Below are positions 39,101 through 51,100 of a stretch of DNA of 64,000 nt, piece by piece. The notes beneath the pieces were generated by a model. That model saw nothing but the letters and a program-made list of their open reading frames with translations, was not told where the DNA came from and did no database searches. The position numbers and the translations under genes are program-made. This DNA is from Metellina segmentata. Taxonomy: Eukaryota; Arthropoda; Arachnida; Araneae; Tetragnathidae. Within the stretch, counting starts at the first letter, position 1. Each line of letters begins with the position of its first letter. The stretch is from positions 22,706,714 through 22,770,713 of the forward strand of contig OX375880.1 of NCBI GenBank assembly GCA_947359465.1, in the 5' to 3' direction.

Positions 39101-42100
39101 AAAATATACACAGCCCAGTCACATTAATGTGACCACCTGTCAAAAGCCAGAATAACCACCTTTGGCAGAGCGGACCGCTGCGAGACATGCAGGAAGATAG
39201 TCAATTAGGTTTCTGAAGGTGTTCACTGGGATGTTGAGCCATGCCGGCTACAGTGCCGTGGCCAGCTGCGCTAGATTACCTCCCTCCTCCAGCCTGGATC
39301 CTTCCGGCAATTGTTGCAGGGTGTTTGCTTTCATACGTTTCACGAAGTATACGCCAACATCCATCTGTCCGATGGAGCATAAAACGTGATTCATCGGAAA
39401 AAGCCACCTGTCGACGTCCAGTTGCGGTACTGGCGTGCAAAATCCAGCCTTCGTCGCCGATGAACAGCAGTCAGCATAGGTGCATTCACCAGGCATCTGC
39501 CGCGGAGGCCATGCGCAGCAACGTTCGCTGAACCGTTGTTGAGGATACACTCTCGGTAGCCCCTTGGTTCATCTGGGCGGTCAGTTGCTCAACAGTTGCA
39601 TGTCCATTCGCCCGAACACATCTCCGTAGCCTTTGTTCGCCTCTGTCATCTATAGCCCGTGGTGCACCACAAGTGCCACGCTGCTAATTTTGGATAGTGC
39701 CATTTTGCCATGCACAGTATACTTTTACCATGGCGGCACGTGAACAGTTCACAAAATTAGCCGTTTCCGAAATGCTTCCACCCTTGGCACGAAAGCCAAT
39801 AATCATGCCCTTTTGGACGTCGGATAAATCACTACGTTTCTACATTACGCCAACGATTGAAATGCTTTCCGATGCCCTAGGACATCCTTTATATACATTC
39901 CACTGTAATGTGCTGCCACCTGCCTTTTGTGATTGGTTATTTCACGTTGACGTCGAAAGTAGGTGGTGGTCACATTAATGTGACTGGACTGTGTATATTC
40001 AATATAATCACATCTAAACTTAACATCACAACAAAATTAGTTACAACTTCAACATATATGAAATGTAAATTTCAATGTTTGAGAAATTTTCAGAAACAGT
40101 AGTGCTTGAAACTTTTCCAAGACCACAGAATTATTTAAATTTTGAAAGAAATGAAGGATTCTTAGCAAAACAATAAAAGCTAGCAAACCTTTAATACTCA
40201 GAATGCATAAATCGAACCCAGATGACTAAAGTAAGCATGTCTGAAATTATTCTCTGCTTCCATTAATTCATAATTCAAATTTTAATTATCCTACTATTAT
40301 GACATTAAAAATTACATTACCATAACAAACACATTTACAACTGATATCTTACAATTTTGTCTAACCATGAGTTCTATTCATCTGGGTTTCACTTTTTATA
40401 ATAAATAAAAAGGGGGAAAAATTCACATTCAAAGTTTACATACAAATTACTCTTACAAATATCACAGTATATCAAAAATATTCAAATCCACTAGTAGTAC
40501 TTGAATGAAATCTGATTTGGTTTTTATGGTCAGATAAAATTTGGTCTAGCTACTAGGGATGCGACATCGACAGCAAAACATCGATGTTGATAATACATCG
40601 CCACCAAAACATCGATGTTTTTAAAATTCAGTGTATTTAAACATTTCCCCCCATTTCTTAAAACTGGTTTAGTAACTAGTGATGTTACATTGACAGCGAA
40701 ACATTGATGTTTTGAAACTTTGATGTTCAAAATTAAAACATCGATGTTGATAATACATCGCACCAAAACCATCGATGTTTTTAAAATTCAGTGTATTTAA
40801 ACATTTTCCCCCATTTCTTAAAACTGGTTTAGCAACTAGTGATGTTACATTGACAACGAAACATTGATGTTTTGAAACTTTGATGTTCAAAATTAAAACA
40901 TCGATGTTGATAATACATCGCACCAAAACCATCGATGTTTTTAAAATTCAGTGTATTTAAACATTTCCCCCCATTTCTTAAAACTGGTTTAGCAACTAGT
41001 GATGTTACATTGACAGCGAAACATTGATGTTTTGAAACTTTGATGTTCAAAATTAAAACATCGATGTTGATAATACATCGCACCAAAACCATCGATGTTT
41101 TTAAAATTCAGTGTATTTAAACATTTTCCCCCATTTCTTAAAACTGGTTTAGCAACTAGTGATGTTACATTGACAGCGAAACATTGATGTTTTGAAACTT
41201 TGATGTTCAAAATTAAAACATCGATGTTGATAATACATCGCACCAAAACCATCGATGTTTTTTAAATTCAGTGTATTTAAACTTTTTCCTCCATTTCTTA
41301 AAACTGGTTTAGCAACTAGTGATGCGACATTAGCTCCAATACATCAATGTTTTTTTTAGAACATCAATGTTTAGAAAACATTGACCTCGATGTTTCATCC
41401 CTACTTTTCAGGTCCTTCACCCTTGGTCACTTTGGTCTAAAAGTCTGTTCAATTTGCCGATTATAAAAATTATGCTACTAGGTTATTTTTAAAACCGTAC
41501 TTTTTTCATTTAAAAATAAAACATTGACAATGTGAAAACATCGACACGTATAAACATCGATGTTACAAAAATATCGACTCCAATACATAGATGTTTTTTC
41601 TAAAACATCGACATCAATGTCGCATCCCTACTAGCTACGTCAAGCTTAAGAAAAACACCAAATGGAGCTACACTCACAAGGAAAGTTTTACTGACATTGA
41701 GAGAAATACACTCCAAGTAAGTCACAGGAATTGAACCTGTGCTTTGTACAACTTGCATTGAATTGAAAAATAAGAACCATATTTTAGAGAAACTCACCTG
41801 GAATCACAGTTAAAACATCTGGAGTTGATCGCACTTTTGTTATTATTATAAATGCAGGTAAACTATTTAAAGCTATATTCCTTACTGTATTTGCAGCACC
41901 CATGCCCAAATGCTGAGAGAGTATAGCAAGCAAACTACAGTAAAAAAAAATCAATGTTATTCATATCCTCAAGCATGCAATGCTTTTGTTAAGTTTCACA
42001 TACAATAGATAGTACAATTTGTAATGGACACAAACACTAAATTTTATCTTGTAATAAACTACAGCATTAATTTCTGAGGAAACATTTTGATAGATAAAAT

Positions 42101-45100
42101 ATTTTGAAACTATTCTTCCAACAATGGCAACAATGCTGTTCTTATGGCTGTTGAGGCCCTTGCCACTAGAAGGGATACGAAAATTGTTTTATTTATCCAC
42201 TCAACCGCAGCAATTCAGGCTCTTACTGATAGAAACCACGTGTATTCAATGGCAGAGGCACAATGCAAAGAAACTATCAGTTGCCTCATTGAGGGTGGTA
42301 GTGAGATTGTTCTCCAGTGGATTCCAAGTCAATGTGGGATAAAGAGTAACGAGGAAGCTGACAGATTGGCTAAATCGGCCCTCTCCCTGCCCCAACCTTC
42401 TCCACCTCTCCCTTTGCGGAACTGCAGGACTTACATAAATTTTCAGTTTAAGAAACAAAGAAAACTGCAGTATCAGAGGGATATACAGGGAAGGAGTTGG
42501 GATTGCCTACTGAGTAACAAGGGAAGAATCCCTACTGATCTACCAAGAGGGATTGGAGTGGCCTGTTTCCGCTTATTAACCGGACATGACTATCTCCAAC
42601 AACACCTACATAAGATTGGGGTGGCTACCTCCCCGATCTGTCCGCTTTGTAGCGATGGTTTTATGAACAGACAACACCTTGTGGAGTGCTCTAGTTTACA
42701 GGACATTGACACCAGGGATACTTCTCCCCAAGGACTTTATTCGCTATATTGGACGGCAAGACAGCGTATGGCCGAAAGGCCTTGAGCTGGGCGTAGGATT
42801 AAAAAAAACAATGGAAATATATACATCTTCTGAGCTAGATCGCTCTGCAATTCCCTCAAACATTTGCCTAACATGCATTTATCCATCCCATGTTGGATTC
42901 ATACCAAGGGCAGTCTCTCCCCCCCACTAATAAAAATTTTGCATTATGATACAGGTGTTAAAATTCCTTTGTCCACCTGCGTTATCCAATATGATGCATT
43001 CTTGACTCTAGCAAAGAATGTTTAGGGCCAATAAATTAATGTCAAAACTCCTCGCTATGATCAAATGCAGAAACTTTTCACCAAGGGCAAGAAACAATTT
43101 AGAATTTGGGTGCTTAGATTGGGTCCACAGAGCAGTATTAGTGTTCAAGTACCCAATGTCACACCATGACAAAGTATTACAAGGAAAGATTGTGCTCCAT
43201 TAATTTTTAACAAGTCGTACCTTTTTCAACAATAGATCGCAGCACTAGATCTTGATATAGAGGACAATACAGCATTGGACCATTTGTCTGAAACTCCTTA
43301 ATTTATTCTAAAACTTTTTTCCTTACAATAAATACCTGTTTTGTTAGTTAATTTGGTTATTTTGGTTGCAAGGGAGCCATATTTGGACAAGCTGTGTCAA
43401 ACAAAAGACAGACAATTCTGAATCTTCTTTCTAAATAAGTGGTCAATTCAGGGGTTTTGTAGCATTTACAATGTCACCTCAATTATCTTATTTCTTATAC
43501 AGGGTACCCACTCATCAGGTAAAAGAAATTAGCCTATGAAAGGTCTTTCCACCGCAGTATTAGTATTTCACATTTTTAGGGCTACGATTTTTCTTGAGTT
43601 TGGCATAATATGTACCAAGAGGACTCAATGCCACAAAATCACACCCAATCCAATCCTACATACATCCGAATAGAACTCATGAGAACACAAAGGTGTAGAA
43701 ATGTTCGCAAGTACCGAACAAGCTTGGGTCACAAGGAGTCAGTTTTCAAAAACATCAATTCTTAGCTAACCTCTATATTTTTTGTCACAATTTTGGACAT
43801 GAACTTGGGTTTTTTAAGTTGGTGAAATAAATTATGTAGTGTGTTCTATAAAAATTAAAGCTTGTAAAAATTTTAAGAAATTTCAGAAAATATTAAGGTT
43901 AATGAAAAATTCCACCTTCATGAGTATAGTAAAACTTATATTCCATTATAGTAAAACATATATTTATTAAATATAATTCTCTATTACATTTAAGTAAATA
44001 TAACAGGGGACCCTGGTCATAGGTAAGCTTTTACTGAATGTGAAATTAAACAATTGTTATTGAGGTAGATAAAAAGATTCAATACTTACTAGGTTTTGTT
44101 AGATTCAAAAGTAAGATCCCAAGCCCACGTCACAAAATTTAGAGTCATATAACTCACAACTGTTTCAGAGCATAAAAGTTGGGTACAGAAAACATTGGTC
44201 AAGACACTTGCATCATGATGTAAATAAATAGCTAATGGACGCCTCTACAAAATTAAACAAACATCAAATCAAACTCTTCTAATGCTATTCAAATTGCATC
44301 ACAGAATCAAAAACTTTTTCATTAGTTTGCATCAAGGTCTATTCCCAATAAAATTTTTATGAGAAGATGGATCAGCTTCATGTTTATTGTATTTGCAATT
44401 AACAGCATATAAACATAATTAGTGAACCAGCTAAACTTCAATAAACACATGTTTTTTGATGATTTGTTCCATCAAATTAAAATAAGAATGTTTACTAAAA
44501 TCTTTACTAAAAAAACAATACAAAATTCAATCATATGACAAGCATAATCTCTAATATCATAAAAGGAAGTGTTTGTTTGTTTGGTGCCGCAAAATCCTGA
44601 CGATTCTATGGCACTTACAGCAATGAGATTTGGCACGCAGGTAGTCCGAATTATTCGTAATTTTTGGGTCACTGCAAATTTTAAAATTCAATCTAGAAGA
44701 TTTTAAAATGAATTTAATAGTTTTATTCCTCATCGCTTTTTCAAACGCGGAGAACTTTTTCTACCTGCGTGACCTTGCAGTCAGGGTTTGGAATCATGCC
44801 AAGTTTTTTTCATCTGCAGAACGCAGAGAAAATTATTATTTTTTCATTTCCACTTTGATTTGCGCGGATGAACGATAAATCTTTTAACTGAAGTCAGTTC
44901 TTTTTTTATCTCCTAGACCGTTAAAGATAGAGTAAAAATTTCAACGGATTTGAAATCTGCGGAAAATTTCAGTTTAGACCAGGGCTTGAAATACCCAGGT
45001 TGTAAGTCATAATTTCGCGGATAAAAAAATGTTTAAATATATTTATATACTATCTACTAGTAACATATCCAAACATACCCAACTAATAAACTAGTTTACA

Positions 45101-48100
45101 TTACAATAATGCTCTTATATTACGTTTTTTTTAATTTGCACCTAAAATATTATCTGTGCACCTAATTTAAAAACTTAGGTGCACTTTGTGCACCTGTATT
45201 AAAAAATATATTTGGAGGCCTGGTTTAGATTGATATCTAAAAATACGATTTTCTTTAAATAAATAATTTTTTAATTGAATATATCTTCAACAGATTTGAA
45301 ATATGCGGAAAATTTTAAACCAGATTAATACCTTACACCATGGGCAACACAGTGGCTAGTTTAAACATAATTTTAACTTAACATAATTTTAGGTTTAATA
45401 TTATGTCAAGACATGCAAGTAAAATAAGATGAAATTTACTGTTTGAGTAGAAAAGACAATATTTTAACTTTTGTAAGTAATTACTAAGTAAGCACTGTAC
45501 AAGCACATCCATGTAATTTGACACAAATCACTTACAAAATATGATATTTTGTCATCTCACAAAAAGTTTCTTAAAATTTTAAGACCTTGTACTAATTTAG
45601 TTTGATTCCCAATAAAAATAACCTGGTAGCATAAATGGGCAATAGCTAATAGCAAACAAACCATTTTGAGAATGTTTTCTAGTAACAGAGACAGAAATTT
45701 TCTATAATGCAATTTCATGGAAAACAATACATGTCGATCATCACGTTTTACTCTTTTTTATATCCAAATCAGTAATTTCATAAAATTTTTAAATGTCATA
45801 AATGTTGATTTGGACATGCTTTTTTTAAAGTATAACATTAAAAAATATTAATGCTCCACAAAACTGCAAAAATAAATTTTATCTCTTGATATGTAAATTT
45901 AAAAAACGGTGGTCAGAAATTGAATGCATAAATAACATTTGGATTTAGAAGAAAGTATGATAAAAAGATAAACTTTATTACCAAAATAATTTTAATTAAA
46001 ATGCATAGAAGCTTAGGAGACCATTTTTCTTGCAATTATACAAAATTACCTCTTTAGCTGGTTTATGACATGAAGCTTGCAGAACTTCAGCTAGTGTGCC
46101 TTGGAAAGATGGATGACAAATACCATACCTATGTAAATTATAACGAAGAAAATTATTACACATAATATAAATAAAAAGAACAATTTTCAAAAATATGTAA
46201 GTAGAAGAAACATCATATCTTAAAATCATTGCATATTATTATTCTTTGAGTTTTTTTTTTAACTGGGTTCAATAGTTAAAATAAGTATGATTTGAAAAAT
46301 ACAAAGAAAAACTAACTTTTACACATTTAAAATACAAATTGCAAATGTTAAACATCACCTTCATTCAAATGCAACTGACAACAACGGCTCAAAACAAATA
46401 AACTTCAAAATCACTGATGCATCTTTGCAATTTATTTTGAGTTAGAAGCATTGTCAAAAGTATGTATTTCAAAGTTCTAGCGCAGTAGAGATTTATTGGC
46501 TGGACTTTACTGATATACAGCTAGGTTGACTTTAAATATCTCCCCATCTAAACTTGTTAAGTTGGAATAGTAAGAGTAATGCTGGGGTCTGTGTGAAATG
46601 AGCGAAGTGAAAGGAGACCCATGGTCATAGAAACCATAATGAAACTTCACTCATTTGCATTTTGATTTTAGATTCATTTTTGAAAAATAATGATACTCTC
46701 ATGATAGAGATAACACAAGACAAAACATCCAAGCATATGGACATACACACAAGGAGAGTTTTAAAAAGGCCAAAGAAAAAAACGGTTCGTTTCCTGTAAT
46801 CTGACTGACCCTAGTAAAATACAATACAAAAATTTTGACTCTAAAGACTTTTAAAATTTAATTTAAATTAATTTTTTTAAACGTTTGTTAAAATGATTAA
46901 TTGTTTACGATGTCACAGCGATTATAATCGATCAATAATTGTTTATTATATATTCAGTTCAAACAGTATATGTCACAAATAAACTTTTGAGGGGTGAATA
47001 AGCAGTTAAACCTGAAGAAAAATAAATACCCGATTTGGGTAAATACCCAGGATATTGACGCAAAAATAAATATACCCAGGCAAAAATAAATATACCAAAT
47101 AACTTGAAGTAAAATCCATCAGACTGAACAATTTAAGGAGTAGTATCAGTAGTATTCATAAAAAAAAAATATTCATGAAAAAGATAATAAAATATTTTTA
47201 CCGGCTAGTAAACTCGGTTTCAAAATTGCTTAAAGCTATTTGTTCGTCGTCCACATCTTCAGGCACTAGAAACAGAAAGGCACAATATCCAATTTAAAAT
47301 CGGCAGCAAATAATAGTATTGAACTAGTCAAAATTAAATACTACGTATTCAATTGTGAAAATGATAACTTACTCAAAGGCTGTATCCTTTTGGAGGAACT
47401 AGCTGCAAACATGTCGTCATCGACACCAAAACATTCTGCGGCATCTTCAAATTCATTATCGCTTTCACTTGAAGTAAGGTCAACAACTAACTAAAATAAA
47501 CGACAAAAAAAATTCCCAAATTTTTAAATGAATTTCAAAAGTTAGAAATTAGGTGCTAATATTGTCTAATCAATGAAATCTAAATATTTTTCCTTGGTTG
47601 CCGAAATACTTAGTGCAAATTCAAAATGTGTCTTTTTTATTAATGTTTGGCTTATTATTATGGCACAAAAACAGACGAGTGAATCACTTAGGCCTGGTGC
47701 ACACATCCGGTATTTCAACGTGCATCGTCGCTGCGGCAACGTAAGTGCGGTCTGAGATACATTAGATCGAACGCAGTAGTGCACACATGCCTTGTCCAAC
47801 TTGCGTGCAACTTGTACCGCAGTTCTGCATGGCGCCCCAGCTCACCGCACATGCGTCTCCGGTCTGAAGTACCTTATTTTCATAAATAAATGGAATATAA
47901 ATAATAATTCATAAATGGTTGTATCCAGTAACGTCTATTTTGTTTCAAAATATACTTTCTTTTACACCAAGTAAGCGAAATAAACGTGTTTTCTTCGAAA
48001 GAATATTTATCCCAAATGGCGTGAAATGAGTTCGTGCGTCATTTCACGGTTATGTGTGCATAGTTTGGCTTCAGTACCGCCACACGTTGAATAACCGGAT

Positions 48101-51100
48101 GTGTGCATGGGCCTTAATGTTGGTGTAGCACAATGTCCAAAGCACCCTCAATGCACAACAGGGTGGCTACGTTACACCTCCCATACATCCACACATTCTA
48201 TACACTCACTACCTGTTTAGAAGAACTCATTCTAGACAGTTAAACATACACCCAGGATTCAAACCAGGAACCTTTACTGAAATGTTTTTTCTAGACCTGC
48301 AGCAAACTCATGCTGTCAACAATTGTCAAACATGTACATGAATAACGTAACATTATAAGTAATGTAATTACATCCTGTTTTCTAATAAGAAACTATCTTT
48401 AGAGTGAGAGTAATAAATATAACTCTTTTAGCTGTTTGAGAAATGGGTGTTCTAAACAGAATGAGGTCTTACCAGTTTATCACAAAGACCATACACATGC
48501 CATATCAGCTGTAGCAAATAGATAAATCTCAGGCCAAAAGGGACTATACTCTGTTTCACCTTAACTTGTCAGTAGAGTAAAGGCTACGTTGACCGCATCA
48601 CAGCCGTTGTCGTAGAAACTAGGGTTACAATGTCAGAAGAAGTCAGCTATAAGCGAGGAAATTCGCCCTTTTTGGCAAGGAGAGATAAAATGCACGTGGA
48701 AATTCTATACGTTTCACAGATCTTTAATTTCTAATGGCTCTTGCATTACATTTGTTAATTAAACAAAAAGCTACTCTATGTTAATATAAATGCGTTTTGA
48801 TTTTTCTAAATGAGTATTATTTTTAGTTATTTAAAAATATATATATTTAAAATTTTTTTACAATAAATGTTGTTTAAAAAAACAGTCTATTTAAAGATGT
48901 GATGAACCATAAAATTCATTTTTTGAATTTACTTACCTGAAAGCTAAACACCTTGATTAATACTTCTTTTTTCAATTTTAATAATTTTATTAAAGGAAAT
49001 TAATCCAATTTAATTACTCCTTTGGTCTTACATTTGGTTGGACAAGGTAGGGGAGAGTGCGTCGTCTGCTAAAATATGTGTTTTTCTTAACAGCAAAATA
49101 TAGTCTCCAAATTAAATCAAATTTATTCTGATATTAAAGAAAGTAAATAACAAATAAAAATACATATAACATAGAGGATATAAAATACATTCACAATAAA
49201 TAAATAGAATATAAAAAATACAAATATAGTGAATACACATACAATAATAAAAAAAATGAAACCATTTTAAAAATTAGAGTTAAAAAAAATAAACCTTATA
49301 TGTGTGAAACATATTCTGAAACTCGCGGAACGGTGTCGGGTTGATTAGTAGTAAATTATTAATTTTATGAATAATTTAAAATAGTTTACAAGAAAGTGTA
49401 CAGAAGAAACCAATCTCTTTCATGAATAGTAGTTACAATGAGAAAACTATATTTACGTTTTACTTATTCATCACATGCATTTATACATCATCAATATATG
49501 TAAAACATAGCAAACATCATAACAAATCTATTTACATTATAATATACTTATTCATCACATGAATTTACACATCATCATCACTTAACATTTCCGAATCGCT
49601 ATCAGACTCACTATTAAAAGAAATTACCAAGTTCTTACTTTCCCAAATATCATCCACAAGTCCATCTACTTCCCACATGTATTTCTCTTTTTCAGTAACA
49701 TGGTTTATGCAGTTTTTCCAATTTTGTACAGAGACCTTTTCAATCCCTTGGATGACTAAATCCTTCACATCGTTCAGTTTAAAAGTCTTGTTTTCCCTGG
49801 CAACGTGTCCTTTTACTTGACTCCATATCATTTCAATGGGATTAAGCTCACAGTGATACGGGGGAAGTCTCAAAACCTTATGTCCAAATTTTTCGGCAAT
49901 TTCTTCAACTCTGTATTTATCAAACATATGTTTGATTTCGCTAACTTTTTTCAACAGTTCAATCTTGATCATGTCCTGGTTCCACGTAATGTTTTTCAAC
50001 GATAGCCATTCTTGAATTGCACTTTTTTTCCAAGATGTCGTCGGAATTTTTTCTTTCTTCACCGAGTGATAGGGGGCATTGTCCATCACTACAAAGCTGT
50101 TTCGTTTCAATTTAGGCATGATATCTTCAAACCACTTCTCAAAATGGTTACCATCCATTTCTTCGTGGTAGTCACCGGATTTTTTTCCTACAAAAATGTC
50201 AGCCGCATCAGGTACAAATCCTTCATCACTTCCGATATGGGTAATGATGAGTCTTCTTCCTTTTCCTTTTGGTGCAGCCAAGCCTGTTGTCAAACTTGAA
50301 GAGGAAGCTTCATTGGTGCTTTTGATGTTTTTGTCTTGCCATACTCGACTTTGTGAGTGTCCTTCATTCACCCATGTTTCATCTAAATAATAGATTGAAG
50401 CATCTTCATTCTTCAGTTCTCTAATTTTTCGTAAATAATTTCTTCGCCATAAAATTATGTCGTGTCTTTCTAAAAGCATAGCCTGCCTTTTTCGCTTTTC
50501 AAAGGAAAATCCCAAATCTTTCAGTATCCTGTACAGTGTACTTCGGCTAATGTTTGTCGAAAAAATATCCTTATCATTGTTAATTTCATTTAGAACTTTG
50601 TCCAATGTAGGAATTTCATTTCGACGAAAACAATCATGAATTTTTCGTCGGATGCACGATAAAGTAAAGTTGTCATATTTCATCATTCTTGTTCTTTTTC
50701 CAAGGGCATAAGGTCGTTTTTTTCCTGGAGTACTCAAAGGACTTGTCGTCTTCTTTTCTTTTTTCAAACGAAAAACAGTTCTTTTGGAAACACCAGTTAG
50801 TTGAGACACCTTTCCGACGATTTGGTTAATGGAATCACTATGGTTTTCTTCTCGAAGTCTAGAATAAACATTCAATATGTTCCTGCGAGCTCCACTACCA
50901 ATTGATTTTCCTTGCTTTGATGGCGTATACAGCTTGGATGGTGACGTTCCTTTTTCAGCCATGTTCAGAGTATCAAACACACTCCAATAAAATAGCACAA
51001 GAGAGATATGAACGTAAATACACACGCTAGCAAAGACGCAGAGCGAAATGGCGCAGACTTGGCCGGAAAGCGTATTTAGCTCGCCAGAAATGTTACCATG

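Noticed and set aside
39241..39978. Plus-strand frames of 93-96 codons
   Set aside because: They are antisense to the Tc1-type transposase remnant; the catalytic-core match is on the minus strand.
40530..41252. Four overlapping 80-87-codon minus-strand frames that look like a repeated protein
   Set aside because: They repeat exactly with the 160-bp DNA unit inside a hAT element; they start and stop with the unit and have no domain.
42246..42458. Minus-strand 70-codon frame (and its twin at 61304-61516)
   Set aside because: It is antisense to the RNase H frame and conserved only because the two retrotransposon copies are.
49805..50639. Plus-strand frames of 60-95 codons
   Set aside because: They are shadows of the intact DD82E transposase on the minus strand.
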